This document shows positions 9,090 to 18,638 of a stretch of DNA of 64,000 nucleotides, piece after piece. The position numbers and the translations under genes were made by a program. Within the stretch, counting starts at the first letter, position 1, and each line of letters begins with the position of its first letter. The DNA comes from Rhodobacter sp. CZR27 (GTDB lineage Bacteria; Pseudomonadota; Alphaproteobacteria; Rhodobacterales; Rhodobacteraceae): assembly GCF_002407205.1 (NCBI RefSeq), contig NZ_CP023549.1:475001-539000 (forward strand), given 5' to 3'. A model generated the notes under the pieces. It saw only the letters and a program-made list of their open reading frames with translations. It searched no databases and had not been told where the DNA came from.

Positions 9090-9747
9090 AGAGCGCGGCC
9101 AGATCCGCCGGGCCGACCTCGGTGGCCGGCCGGTCGAAGGCGATGCCGCCGGCCCTCAGGCCGACGATGCGCGTGGCATGGGCCAGCGCCAGATCGGTGT
9201 CGTGCAGCGCCATGACCACGGTCGGAAACCGACCGTTGAGCGCCCTGACCAGCGCGGCCGACTGTTCCTGATCGACGGCACTTACCGGCTCGTCGGCCAG
9301 CACGACGAGGCCGCCGCGCAACAGCGCGCGCGCCACCGCCGTGCGCTGCCGCTGCCCGCCCGACAGCGTTTCCACCGGTTGCGGCCCAAGGCCCTGAAGC
9401 CCGACCGTCTCCAGCCAGGGCGCCACCGCGGCGCGGGCGCGCCGCGTCGGCCGGATCAGGTTCCACAGGTTCGCGAGCGTGGAATGATCGTCCAGCACCC
9501 CCATCCAGACGTTCAGCTGCACCGAAAGCTGCGGCACCAGCCCGTGATCCTGCGGAACCAGCGCCAGCCGCAGCTGGCGGGCCTCGATCTGCCGCCGGAT
9601 CGCCTCGACCAGCGTCGACTTGCCCGACCCCGACCGGCCGAGCAGTGCCACGCGCTCGCCCGCCTGCAGCTCGAAGCGCAGGTCCCGCAGGACGGGGCGG
9701 CCCGGCCAGCCGATCTCGGCGCCGTCGAAGCGGGCGAGGGCGGTCAT
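9079..9747 (-). CDS. Phosphonate/selenate-type ABC transporter ATPase
   Basis: This 222-residue PhnC-like nucleotide-binding domain has Walker A GRSGSGKST (about residue 36), signature TLSGGQRQRTAVARAL, Walker B LVVLADEPVSAVD and an H-loop VVMALHDTDLA. Its ATG overlaps the stop of the binding-protein gene (ATGA), and it overlaps the fused permease gene by 11 bases. It powers import of the oxyanion captured by the binding protein. Confidence 0.85.
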   Translation of the reverse strand: MTALARFDGAEIGWPGRPVLRDLRFELQAGERVALLGRSGSGKSTLVEAIRRQIEARQLRLALVPQDHGLVPQLSVQLNVWMGVLDDHSTLANLWNLIRPTRRARAAVAPWLETVGLQGLGPQPVETLSGGQRQRTAVARALLRGGLVVLADEPVSAVDQEQSAALVRALNGRFPTVVMALHDTDLALAHATRIVGLRAGGIAFDRPATEVGPADLAALYAR

Positions 9748-10640
9748 TCCCCGATCAGGTCAAGCTGCCGCGCGGTTTCCTCGATCGGGGCGTAAAGGGC
9801 ATTGTCCGCCGGGATGAACCCGGTGCGCGGGAACGAGGCGAGCAGCTCGGCATCGGTCATGCCGGTCAGCGCGGCCTGCACCTTGTCGATGAAGCCCGCG
9901 CCCCAACGCTCCTCGACATCGCCGCGGATCGTCCAGTTGTAGTCGGGGTAGGGCGGGGTCTTCCAGATCACCCGTGCCGTCTGGATCTCGGGCGCGCCCT
10001 CGGTCACCGCCTGCTCGTAGACCGAGTAGTTCAGCGCGCCGACCTGCCAGGCGCCCGAGGCGACGAGCCGCAGCGTCTGGCCGTGGTCGCCCGAGAAGCC
10101 GACGTTGGAGAAGAACGCCTCGGAGGCGCGGCCGGTCTGCTGGCGGATGTGAAACTCGGGCATCAGCCGCCCCGAGGTCGAGGTCTGCGCCCCGAAGGTG
10201 AACGAGAGGCCCTCGGCTGCCTTCGGGAAATCCGGACCCTCGGTCAGGCCGGTGGCGGTGTTGGCGATGAAGTAGGTCACGAAGGCCGCATCTTCCGCGC
10301 CCTGCGCGATGGCGCGGCTGCCCGGCACCAGAAGCCGTGCCTGCACGCCCGACAGCCCGCCGAACCACGCAAGCTGCACCTGATCGTTGCGGAAGGCCGT
10401 GACCGCCGCCGCATAGCTCTTGACCGGCACATAGCGCACCTCGACCCCGAGCGTCTGCGAAAGATAGGCCGCAACACGGTCGAAGCGTTCGGTGAGGCGC
10501 GTGTCGTCGTCATCCGGGATCGCCGAGAAGTAGAGCACCGGCGCCTGCTCGGCGCGAACGAGGGCCGGCGCCACCGGCAGCGCGGCAAGACCGGCCAGCA
10601 GGCTGCGGCGGCGGATGGTCGAGGGGACGGTGGGCAGCAT
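9744..10640 (-). CDS. PhnD-family periplasmic binding protein, putative selenate-type
   Basis: This is a 298-residue PhnD-fold binding protein. The N-terminus has an RRRSLLAG Tat-like start and a hydrophobic signal. The mature start VLYFSAIPDDDDTRL and the pocket segments AWFGGLSGVQARL and STSGRLMPEFHIRQ match, from memory, the group named putative selenate ABC transporter binding proteins rather than classical phosphonate PhnD. It lies 63 bases after cobA on the same strand, which may tie it to the nitrate operon; nitrate reductases also reduce selenate. Phosphite or phosphonate remain possible ligands. GAAAGG precedes the ATG. Confidence 0.72.
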   Translation of the reverse strand: MLPTVPSTIRRRSLLAGLAALPVAPALVRAEQAPVLYFSAIPDDDDTRLTERFDRVAAYLSQTLGVEVRYVPVKSYAAAVTAFRNDQVQLAWFGGLSGVQARLLVPGSRAIAQGAEDAAFVTYFIANTATGLTEGPDFPKAAEGLSFTFGAQTSTSGRLMPEFHIRQQTGRASEAFFSNVGFSGDHGQTLRLVASGAWQVGALNYSVYEQAVTEGAPEIQTARVIWKTPPYPDYNWTIRGDVEERWGAGFIDKVQAALTGMTDAELLASFPRTGFIPADNALYAPIEETARQLDLIGE

Positions 10641-10703
10641 GGGAGTCGCGCCTTTCGATTGGGGTGCGAGGCGCTCATACGACGCGGGGATCGTCTTGAG
10701 AAG

Positions 10704-11516
10704 TCAGCTCGGGACGGCAGCGGCATCCGCCCGCCGTGCCGCGCTTGCAGGTGCCGCCTGATGCCGGGGCAGGCGCAGGAAGACCACCGCCGGATTGCCC
10801 AGGCCCTCGCGTCGCGCGTCCCGCGCCATCCGGGCGAGCGTCGTGACGAGGCTGCGCTGCCCCGGTCGCGCCACATGGGCGCAGATCAGCACTTCCGCGT
10901 CGTCAGGCACGCCAGCGGCGCGGAATTCGTCGGCGACCTCGTCCAGCCGATGCATCGCCATGTAAAGTGCGACCGTCGTTCCCGGCCGGGCGAGCGCGGC
11001 CAGATCCGGCTTGCGGTCGCCGGGGCGGCAGGTGGCGGTGGCGAGGACCAGCCGATCGGTCGCGCCCCGCTCGGTCAGCGGGCGGCAGAGCGCGGCCGCC
11101 GCGGCACTGGCCGCGGTGATGCCGGGGATGATCTCCACCTCGATGCCGAAGGCGCGGGCAGCGGCGATCTCCTCGCAGGCGCGGCCGAAGACGGAGGGAT
11201 CGCCGGACTTGAGCCGCACCACGGCAAGCCCGGACAGCGCGGCGGCGGTGATCGTCGCATCGATGCGCTCCTGCGGCCAGTCATGCGCGCCGACCTCCTT
11301 GCCGACGAAGACGCGGCGCGGACCCGGCCCGGCCATCTCCAGCACCTCCGGCTCGACCAGCCGGTCGTGGAAGATCACGTCGGCCTGCCGCATTCTTTCC
11401 ACCGCGCGGAAGGTCAGGAGATCGGCGGCGCCGGGACCGGCGCCGACAAGGCTGATCCGGCCGGGGCGGAGGCGCTCGGCGGCGAAGGGTTCGGGCTGGG
11501 AGGGCTGGAAGGTCAT
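10704..11516 (-). CDS. cobA: Uroporphyrinogen-III C-methyltransferase (SUMT)
   Basis: This enzyme methylates uroporphyrinogen III at C-2 and C-7 with SAM to give precorrin-2, the first step to the sirohaem needed by the neighbouring NirB. It has 270 residues. Conserved tetrapyrrole-methylase blocks are VGAGPGAADLLTFRA, HDRLV, VRLKSGDPSVFGRA, EIIPGITAASAAAA and the later VALYMAMHRL. The ATG at 11516 overlaps the nasA stop, and no Met10-type or CysG oxidase domain is fused. The same frame is open far upstream, but that is antisense-type noise over nasA. Confidence 0.92.
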   Translation of the reverse strand: MTFQPSQPEPFAAERLRPGRISLVGAGPGAADLLTFRAVERMRQADVIFHDRLVEPEVLEMAGPGPRRVFVGKEVGAHDWPQERIDATITAAALSGLAVVRLKSGDPSVFGRACEEIAAARAFGIEVEIIPGITAASAAAAALCRPLTERGATDRLVLATATCRPGDRKPDLAALARPGTTVALYMAMHRLDEVADEFRAAGVPDDAEVLICAHVARPGQRSLVTTLARMARDARREGLGNPAVVFLRLPRHQAAPASAARRADAAAVPS

Positions 11517-14152
11517 TCGGCGGCCTCGCATCTGGCGGAGTGAAGCTGGATCAGGGATCGAAGCTCGGGGCGGCAGGAGCCGCAGTTCGTGCCCGCGCCA
11601 AGCGCAGCGCCGAGCGCTTCGACGGTGATCAGGCCGCCGTCGGCGATGGCACGGGCGATGGTGTTCACGCCGATCCCGAGGCAGGCGCAGACCGTGGCGC
11701 CTTCGTCGGCGCGGCCAGCGCCGGGACGACCGGCGAGCAGGCCGGGGTCCGCCACGGCGCCGAGGAGGGTCGCGACATGGGCGCGCTGCAGGGCGACCGG
11801 GTCCGGCCCCGCGAACAGCGCGGCCCTCAGCCGGCCATCCTGCAGGAAGGCCATGCGGATCAACCCGCGCGCCGGATCGCGGGCGACCACCGGCTCGACC
11901 GCCAGCCCGAAAAGGTCGCGGGCGAAGGCGTTCCAGTCCGCGGGCATCTCGGTTCCGGCCAGTTCCGCCTGCGTGCCCAGCGGCAGCGTCGCCCGCGCCC
12001 AGTAGGGGCAGGAGGGACGAAGCGCACCGTCGGAAAGGGCAAAGCCATACCAGCGCGCCGGGAACGGCCGGATCGAGACGACCGCCGACTTGTTCGCAGG
12101 CTGGCCCGAGACCGGATCGGTCGCCGCTTCCACCAGCGCGCCGATCCGTCCCGAGGGCGCGGTCTCGCCTGTCCAGTGGATCGGCGCGAAGGGCTGGCCG
12201 GGCTGCACGCGCGCCGTCACCAGCACGCGCAGGATCGCCCTGCCATGCGTGTTCCCCACCTCTGCCAGCGTGTCGGGCTTCAGGCCGAGACGGGCGGCGT
12301 CGGCCGGGTGGATCTCGATGAAGGGCTCGGCGAGATGCCGTCCAAGGCGCGGCGAGCGGCCGGTGCGGGTCATCGTGTGCCAATGATCGCGCACCCGCCC
12401 CGTGTTCAGCCGGAACGCGCCCCCTGCCGGGAGCTTTGGCGCAACCGGGATCATCCGCGCGCGGCCGTCGCTGGTGTGGAAGCGGCCGTCACCGAAGAAG
12501 CGCCCGCCCTGTCGGGCGCCCGCGCGGGGCCAGAGGAAGGGGTCCAGCTCGTCGTAGTCAATGCCGCTGATCCCTCCGAGGTCCGAGATGTCGAAGTCGC
12601 CGCCAAGGCGCCCCGCCACGCCCGAAAGGTCGGCGTGCTCGCGGAAGATCTCAGCGGCGGTCTCCCAGCCGAAGGCCTCGGGCCAGCCCATGCGCGCGCC
12701 GACCTCGGCGAGGATGCGCCAGTCATCGCGGGCGCGGCCGGGGGCGGGCAGGGCTGCCCGCTGGCGGCTGATCCGCCGTTCGGAGTTCGTGACCGTGCCG
12801 TCCCGTTCGCCCCAGCCGGTGGCCGGGAGCAGCACATGCGCGAGGCGCGCGGTGTCCGTTGTGGCAAAGAGGTCCGACACGACGGAGAATTCGCAGGCCC
12901 CGATGGCGCGGGCCACCCGGTCCGCCTCGGGCATCGAGACGGCGGGATTGGTGCAGATGATCCAGAGCGCCTTGATCCGGCCGTCCTCGACGGCGTGGAA
13001 CAGGTCCACCGCCTTCAGCCCCGGCCGCTCGGCGATACGCGGGGCGTTCCAGAAGGCGCGCACCGCCTCGCGATGTGCCGGGTTCTCGATATCGAGATGA
13101 CAGGCGAGCATGTTGGCCAGCCCGCCCACCTCGCGCCCGCCCATGGCGTTCGGCTGCCCGGTGATGCTGAACGGCCCCATGCCGGGGCGTCCGATCCGGC
13201 CGGTCGCGAGATGGCAGTTGAGGATCGCGTTCACCTTGTCCGTGCCGCTGTCGGACTGGTTCACCCCCTGCGACCAGAGCGTCACGGTGCGCTCGGTCCC
13301 GATCCAGAGGTCGAGGAAGCGCCCGAGGTCGGCCTCGGAGAGGCCCGTTGCGGCGCCGTCAGCGAGCTTGGCCGCGGCCAGCGCGGCGTCGAACCCCTCG
13401 ACGTGAGAAAGATAATCGGGATCCGTTGCGCCCCGACGGTGGATCTCGGCGAGAAGCCGGTTGAACAGGACCGCGTCCGATCCCGGTGCCACGGCCAGAT
13501 GCAGGTCGGCCAGATCGCAGGTCGCGGTGCGGCGCGGGTCCACCACGACGATCCGCATCTCCGGCCGCGCCTCCTTCGCCGCCGCCAGCCGGCGGTAAAG
13601 CACCGGATGGCACCAGGCGAGGTTCGACCCCACCAGCACGACGAGGTCGGCCAGCTCCAGATCCTCGTAGAGCCCCGGCACGGTGTCGCTTCCGAAGGCC
13701 CGGCGATGGCCGGCCACCGACGAGGCCATGCAGAGCCTTGAATTTGTATCGATATTGGCAGAACCGATGAAACCCTTCATCAGCTTGTTGGCGACATAGT
13801 AATCCTCGGTCAGCATCTGCCCCGAGACGTAGAAGGCGACCGACTCCGGCCCGTGGCGCTCGATGGCCTGCGAGAACCGCTCGGCCACCAGAGACAGCGC
13901 CTCGTCCCAACCGTCCTCGCGCCCTCCGATCCGGGGCGCGAGCAGGCGTCCCTCTGTCCCCACCGTCTCGCCAAGCGCCATGCCCTTGACGCAGAGCATG
14001 CCGCGATTGGCCGGATGATCCGGATCGCCCGCGATGTACAGCCCGCCTTGCCCATTGGGCGTGGCGAGCACGCCGCAGCCCACCCCGCAATAGGGGCAGG
14101 TCGTGCGCACCGCCTGCCCTGGGGGCGGCAGGGGAGGGGAGGGGGCCGTCAC
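11513..14152 (-). CDS. nasA: Assimilatory nitrate reductase catalytic subunit
   Basis: This is a cytoplasmic Mo-bisMGD enzyme that reduces nitrate to nitrite. It has 879 residues. The N-terminal 4Fe-4S motif begins TCPYCGVGCGVL, and typical molybdopterin blocks follow (NSRLCMASSVAG, LWSQGVNQSDSGTDKVNAI, TGRIGRPGMGPFSITGQPNA). The C-terminus carries an extra BFD-like [2Fe-2S] domain (VCACLGIG with NCGSCRPEL), as in the Klebsiella-type NasA. The start is a GTG at 14152 that overlaps the nirD stop. It sits between nirD and cobA in the operon. Confidence 0.94.
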   Translation of the reverse strand: MTAPSPPLPPPGQAVRTTCPYCGVGCGVLATPNGQGGLYIAGDPDHPANRGMLCVKGMALGETVGTEGRLLAPRIGGREDGWDEALSLVAERFSQAIERHGPESVAFYVSGQMLTEDYYVANKLMKGFIGSANIDTNSRLCMASSVAGHRRAFGSDTVPGLYEDLELADLVVLVGSNLAWCHPVLYRRLAAAKEARPEMRIVVVDPRRTATCDLADLHLAVAPGSDAVLFNRLLAEIHRRGATDPDYLSHVEGFDAALAAAKLADGAATGLSEADLGRFLDLWIGTERTVTLWSQGVNQSDSGTDKVNAILNCHLATGRIGRPGMGPFSITGQPNAMGGREVGGLANMLACHLDIENPAHREAVRAFWNAPRIAERPGLKAVDLFHAVEDGRIKALWIICTNPAVSMPEADRVARAIGACEFSVVSDLFATTDTARLAHVLLPATGWGERDGTVTNSERRISRQRAALPAPGRARDDWRILAEVGARMGWPEAFGWETAAEIFREHADLSGVAGRLGGDFDISDLGGISGIDYDELDPFLWPRAGARQGGRFFGDGRFHTSDGRARMIPVAPKLPAGGAFRLNTGRVRDHWHTMTRTGRSPRLGRHLAEPFIEIHPADAARLGLKPDTLAEVGNTHGRAILRVLVTARVQPGQPFAPIHWTGETAPSGRIGALVEAATDPVSGQPANKSAVVSIRPFPARWYGFALSDGALRPSCPYWARATLPLGTQAELAGTEMPADWNAFARDLFGLAVEPVVARDPARGLIRMAFLQDGRLRAALFAGPDPVALQRAHVATLLGAVADPGLLAGRPGAGRADEGATVCACLGIGVNTIARAIADGGLITVEALGAALGAGTNCGSCRPELRSLIQLHSARCEAAE

Positions 14153-14484
14153 GCCGCGCTCCGACGCTTCAGAAGTGCCGCGTCAAGGAAGATCCTCCCG
14201 CCCTCGACCTTGGCCGCGAAGGTGCGGATGCGGCCCTTGTCGGCACCCTGCGCCTCGCCGGTGTTCATGTCGAACACCCAGCCGTGCAGCGGGCAGGTGA
14301 CCCGGTCCCCGTGCACGAGGCCCTCGGACAGCGGGCCGCCGCGGTGCGCGCAGCGGTCCTCGAGTGCGAAGACCCGGTCATCCGCGGTCCGGAAGACGGC
14401 GACGCAGCCTTCCGAAGTCCGCACCACCCGGGCGCCTTGCGCCGGGATGTCCTCCAGCGCGCCGATGTCGATGTAGAGGGTCAT
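14149..14484 (-). CDS. nirD: Nitrite reductase small subunit, Rieske-type
   Basis: This 111-residue subunit of NAD(P)H-dependent assimilatory nitrite reductase has an intact Rieske pattern: CAHRGG and CPLHGWVFD supply the two Cys and two His ligands. Many NirD proteins lack these, so this one probably binds a [2Fe-2S] cluster. The ATG at 14484 overlaps the nirB stop (ATGA), and the stop overlaps the nasA GTG. Confidence 0.9.
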   Translation of the reverse strand: MTLYIDIGALEDIPAQGARVVRTSEGCVAVFRTADDRVFALEDRCAHRGGPLSEGLVHGDRVTCPLHGWVFDMNTGEAQGADKGRIRTFAAKVEGGRIFLDAALLKRRSAA

Positions 14485-16919
14485 TCCGCAGCCTCCAGCG
14501 TCAGGTCGGCGAGCGGGCCCCACTTGGCGCGCTCGGTCGGGGCGGCATGTTCCGCCCAGGGGTCGCGGCGATAGACCGACTGGCTGATCTCGAACCGCTC
14601 GCAGAGCGCCCGGCGCATGACGGGATCCTCCACGACCTGCGACTTCACCCAGTCCAGCCCCACCTTCGCCACCCACTTGTAAGGCCGGTCCAGGTAACGC
14701 GCGCTCTCGCGGTAGAGCTGGATGAAGGCGGTGATGATCTCCACCGCCTCGTCCGCCGAGGGCGTGGTGGCGAGAAGCTGCGTCTCCTTCAACTCCATCC
14801 CCGCCGCGCCCGCCACGCCGATCTGGAAGCCGGAATCCACGCAGACCACGCCGACATCCTTGCAGGTCGCCTCGGCGCAATTGCGCGGACAGCCCGAGAC
14901 CCCGAGCTTCACCTTGTGAGGCGTCCACGAACCCCAGAGCAGCTTTTCCAGCCGGATGCCGAGCCCGGTCGAATCCTGCGTGCCGAAACGGCAGAATTCC
15001 GAGCCTACGCAGGTCTTTACCGTGCGCAGACCCTTGGAATAGGCGTGCCCGGACACCAGCCCCGCCGCATTGAGGTCGGCCCACATCGCCGGCAGATCCT
15101 CCTTCCGCACGCCCAGAAGGTCGATGCGCTGTCCGCCGGTCACCTTGACCATCGGCACGGCATATTTCTCGGCCGCATCCGCGATCGCGCGCAACTCGGC
15201 CGGCGTGGTGACGCCGCCCCACATCCGGGGCACGACGGAATAGGTGCCGTCCTTCTGGATGTTCGCGTGATTGCGCTCGTTCACCAGTCGCGACTGGCGA
15301 TCATCCTGATATTCGAGCGGCCATTCGGAAATCAGGTAGTAGTTCAGCGCCGGCCGGCAGGAATGGCAGCCGCCTACCGTCTTCCAGCCCAGTTCCTGCA
15401 TCACCGCGGGGATCGACTTCAGACCCATCGAGTGGATCAGGCGGCGCACGTCCTCGTGGCTCATCCCGGTGCATTTGCACATGGCCTGCGCTGCAGGCTT
15501 CACGAAGCTTTCGCCCAGTGTCGCCGCCATGACCTGCTCGACCAGACCCGTGCAGGTGCCGCAGGAGGAGCTGGCCTTGGTCTCTGCCCGCACGGCATCG
15601 AGCGTCACCGCCCCGCCCAGCACCGCATCGACGATCCGGCCCTTGCAGACGCCGTTGCAGCCGCAGATCTCCGCCTCAGGCGGCAAGGCTGCAACGGCCG
15701 CCAAAGGGTCCGGCGCGGTTCCTCCCTGATAGGCCGGGCCGAAGATCAGCGTGTCGCGCATCGGCGAGATGTCGGTTCCGTCCTTCATCAGGCTTGCGAA
15801 CCACGCCCCGTCGCCCGTGTCGCCATACATCACCACGCCCAGGATGCGGTTGTCCTGCAGCACGAGACGCTTGTAGATCCCGCGCCCCGGATCACGGAAC
15901 AGGATGTCCTCGCGCCCCTCGCCATCGGCGAAGTCGCCGGCCGAGAACAGGTCGCAGCCCGTGACCTTCAGCTTCGTCGCGGTCTGGACCGGGCGGAAGG
16001 CGGCCTCCTCGCCCAGCAGGGTCCGCGCCGCAACCTTCGCCTGGTCGTAAAGCGGCGCCACCAGCCCGAAGAGTTGCCCGTCATGTTCCACACATTCGCC
16101 GAGCGCGAGGATCGCCGGGTCCGAGGTCCGCATCGCGTCATCGACGACCACGCCGCGGTTCACCTCGAGATGCGCGTCATTCGCAAGTCGCACTTCGGGA
16201 CGGATGCCCACGGCCATGCAGACGATGTCGGCGGGGTAGACCATGCCATCCTCCAGCAGCACCGCCTCGACGCGGCCCTTCCCGAGGATCGCCTTCGTCG
16301 CGCCCTTGCAGTGCACCCGGATGCCGCGCCGCTCCAGGTCTTTCTGCAGAAGGTAGCCGGCTGCAGGGTCAAGCTGGCGTTCCATCAGGTGCCCCATCAG
16401 ATGGATCACCGTCACCTTCGCGCCGCGCGCGGCCATACCTGCCGCCGCCTCGAGGCCCAGCAGGCCGCCGCCGATCACCACCGCGTCCCGTCCCGCCAGA
16501 CCGGCGGCGATCATCGCCTCGGTGTCTTCGAGGTCGCGGTAGGTCACCACGCCCGGCAGATCCTTGCCCGGCACCGGCAGGATGAACGGGGCCGAGCCCG
16601 TCGCGATCACCAGCCGGTCATAGGGCACGCCGCCTGCATTGGAATAGACCACCCGGTTCGCCCGGTCGATCCGCACCACCGGCTCGCCGAAGCGGCAGTC
16701 GACGCCATGCGCCGCGTACCAGTCCCCATCGTGCGTGACGATGTCCTCGTAGGTCTTCTCGCCCGACAGCACCGGCGACAGCATCAGCCGGTTGTAGTTG
16801 CCACGCGGTTCGGCGTTGAACAGCGTGACGTCGAAGGCATCGGGAGCGGCCTCGAAGACATGCTCCAGCATCCGGCCGGAGGCCATGCCGGCCCCGACCA
16901 CCACAAGTCTCTGTTTCAT
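14481..16919 (-). CDS. nirB: Nitrite reductase large subunit, NAD(P)H-dependent
   Basis: This sirohaem enzyme reduces nitrite to ammonium. Using the ATG at 16919 (GGAG eight bases upstream) it has 812 residues. The order is FAD-binding VVVGAGMASGRML, a NAD-binding VVIGGGLLGLEAA, a BFD-like iron-sulfur segment (CGCNGVCKGR with SSCGTC), a second Cys pair (GGCHSCRPAL), and the sulfite/nitrite reductase core with CVGSEFCRFG and GCPRNCAEA for 4Fe-4S/sirohaem. The frame continues 13 codons upstream, but those overlap nrtC and lack a ribosome-binding site. Confidence 0.94.
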   Translation of the reverse strand: MKQRLVVVGAGMASGRMLEHVFEAAPDAFDVTLFNAEPRGNYNRLMLSPVLSGEKTYEDIVTHDGDWYAAHGVDCRFGEPVVRIDRANRVVYSNAGGVPYDRLVIATGSAPFILPVPGKDLPGVVTYRDLEDTEAMIAAGLAGRDAVVIGGGLLGLEAAAGMAARGAKVTVIHLMGHLMERQLDPAAGYLLQKDLERRGIRVHCKGATKAILGKGRVEAVLLEDGMVYPADIVCMAVGIRPEVRLANDAHLEVNRGVVVDDAMRTSDPAILALGECVEHDGQLFGLVAPLYDQAKVAARTLLGEEAAFRPVQTATKLKVTGCDLFSAGDFADGEGREDILFRDPGRGIYKRLVLQDNRILGVVMYGDTGDGAWFASLMKDGTDISPMRDTLIFGPAYQGGTAPDPLAAVAALPPEAEICGCNGVCKGRIVDAVLGGAVTLDAVRAETKASSSCGTCTGLVEQVMAATLGESFVKPAAQAMCKCTGMSHEDVRRLIHSMGLKSIPAVMQELGWKTVGGCHSCRPALNYYLISEWPLEYQDDRQSRLVNERNHANIQKDGTYSVVPRMWGGVTTPAELRAIADAAEKYAVPMVKVTGGQRIDLLGVRKEDLPAMWADLNAAGLVSGHAYSKGLRTVKTCVGSEFCRFGTQDSTGLGIRLEKLLWGSWTPHKVKLGVSGCPRNCAEATCKDVGVVCVDSGFQIGVAGAAGMELKETQLLATTPSADEAVEIITAFIQLYRESARYLDRPYKWVAKVGLDWVKSQVVEDPVMRRALCERFEISQSVYRRDPWAEHAAPTERAKWGPLADLTLEAAE

Positions 16920-16923
16920 GGGC

Positions 16924-17709
16924 TTACTCCGCGGCTTCGACGAAGCGGTGGCGTTCATAGAGGAAGCGCAGCACGCTTTCGCGCGCCCGCACGTAATCCG
17001 GGTCCGAGGCCAGCGCGATCCGGTCGCGCGGTCGGTCGATGTCGACTTCCAGCACCTCGCCGATGCTGGCGGCGGGGCCGTTCGTCATCATCACGATGCG
17101 GTCCGCGAGCAGCACGGCCTCGTCCACGTCATGGGTGATCATGATCATGGTGTTCTTCAGCCGGGCATGGATCGCCATGACCGCATCCTGCAGATGCGCC
17201 CGCGTCAGCGCGTCGAGCGCCCCGAACGGCTCGTCGAGAAGCAGGATCTTCGGCTCCATGGCAAGGGCACGAGCGATGCCGACGCGCTGCTTCATCCCGC
17301 CCGAGATCTCGCCCGGCAGCTTGTCCTTCGCGTGACCCATCTGCACCAGATCGAGGTTCTGCATGATCCAGTCGTGCCGCTCGGCCCGCGAGCGGGTGGA
17401 GCCGAAGACCTTCGACACGGCGAGCTTCACGTTGTCGTAGACGCTCAGCCACGGCAGAAGGCTGTGGTTCTGGAACACGATGGCGCGGTCAGGACCGGGA
17501 GCGTTCACCTCGCGGCCTTCGAGCGTGATGGCTCCGGTGGTGACCTGCGTCAGCCCGCCGATCAGGTTGAGCAGGGTCGATTTCCCGCAGCCCGAGTGGC
17601 CGATGATCGAGACGAATTCTCCCTTTCCGATCCCGAGATGGACGCCGTCCAGCACGGGAATTCCGCCGGAAAAGCTTTTCGTGATGTTGTCGATCTTGAG
17701 GTAGTTCAT
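16924..17709 (-). CDS. nrtC: Nitrate ABC transporter ATPase
   Basis: This 261-residue NrtD/NrtC-like ATPase has Walker A GHSGCGKST, Q-loop FQNHSLLPW, signature EISGGMKQRVGIARAL, Walker B ILLLDEPFGALD and H-loop MITHDVDEA. The MMTNGPAASIGE segment is typical for nitrate/taurine-type importers. It lacks the NrtA-like C-terminal sensor domain of cyanobacterial NrtC, so NrtD would be an equally valid name. It ends four bases before the nirB start. Confidence 0.9.
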   Translation of the reverse strand: MNYLKIDNITKSFSGGIPVLDGVHLGIGKGEFVSIIGHSGCGKSTLLNLIGGLTQVTTGAITLEGREVNAPGPDRAIVFQNHSLLPWLSVYDNVKLAVSKVFGSTRSRAERHDWIMQNLDLVQMGHAKDKLPGEISGGMKQRVGIARALAMEPKILLLDEPFGALDALTRAHLQDAVMAIHARLKNTMIMITHDVDEAVLLADRIVMMTNGPAASIGEVLEVDIDRPRDRIALASDPDYVRARESVLRFLYERHRFVEAAE

Positions 17710-17722
17710 CCGCGTTCCCTCC

Positions 17723-18628
17723 TCAGGCCATGGTTGCGCGCGAGACCACGCGGCCGAGAAGCGCCACCAGACGGTCGAGCACGAAGCCCGTGACCCCGAT
17801 GTAGGCGAGCGCCACGATGATGTCGGTCAGCATGGAGGAATTCCAGGCATCCCAGATGAAGAAGCCGATGCCGACGCCCCCGGTCAGCATCTCGGCCGCC
17901 ACGATGGCGAGCCAGGCGAGGCCCACGCCGATCCGCAGGCCCGAGAAGATGTAGGGCGCCGCGGCGGGCAGCATGATCTTGAAAAAGAACTCCAGATGGT
18001 TCAGGCGCAGCACGGCCGCGACGTTGCGGTAGTCCTGCGGGATGGCGCGGACGCCCGCTGACGTGTTGATGATCACCGGCCAGATCGCGGTGATGAAGAT
18101 CACGAAGATCGCCGAGGGGCCGCTGTCCATGAAGGCTGCGAGGCTGATCGGCAGCCACGCCAGCGGCGGCACCGTGCGCAGCACCTGGAACAGCGGATCA
18201 AGGCCGCGCATCAGCCAGAGCGACTGCCCGATCACGGCGCCCACGAAGATGCCCACCAGCGCGGCAAGGCCGAAGCCGATGCCCACGCGCTGCAGCGAGG
18301 TCAGCGCCCGCCAGCCAAGGCCCATGTCCTGCGAGCCCGCCACATAGAACGGCTGCAGGATCAGGTCGCGGCTCTGCTCCCAGACATCGCTGGGTGCCGG
18401 CAGGGCCGATCCGCCGCCGGCACAGGCCAGTTGCCAGACGGTCAGCAGCGCCAGCATCACGAGCGCGGGCGGCAACATCTGCTCGACGACCATCCGGCGC
18501 AGGCCGGTCAGGCGTCCGCGCGGCGTGGCGCGCGGGAGCCGCACCACCTGTGCGGCGGGCGCCGGCCGGGGGGCGGCGGCGGAGGCGGAGGAGGCGGAGG
18601 TCTTCCGGTTCAGGGCGGTCACGGTCAT
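17723..18628 (-). CDS. nrtB: Nitrate ABC transporter permease
   Basis: This 301-residue permease has an Ala-rich, Ser-rich N-terminal cytoplasmic stretch and about six membrane helices. The EAA loop reads FFFKIMLPAAAPYIFSGLRI, typical of the NrtB/SsuC/TauC group. It lies between nrtA (10-base gap) and nrtC (13-base gap). Confidence 0.9.
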   Translation of the reverse strand: MTVTALNRKTSASSASAAAPRPAPAAQVVRLPRATPRGRLTGLRRMVVEQMLPPALVMLALLTVWQLACAGGGSALPAPSDVWEQSRDLILQPFYVAGSQDMGLGWRALTSLQRVGIGFGLAALVGIFVGAVIGQSLWLMRGLDPLFQVLRTVPPLAWLPISLAAFMDSGPSAIFVIFITAIWPVIINTSAGVRAIPQDYRNVAAVLRLNHLEFFFKIMLPAAAPYIFSGLRIGVGLAWLAIVAAEMLTGGVGIGFFIWDAWNSSMLTDIIVALAYIGVTGFVLDRLVALLGRVVSRATMA

Positions 18629-18638
18629 CGCTGCCTCC

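Noticed and set aside
14364..17138. A 924-codon plus-strand frame across nirB
   Set aside because: It is His/Arg-rich and lacks family motifs; nirB on the other strand has all expected motifs, so this is an antisense shadow.
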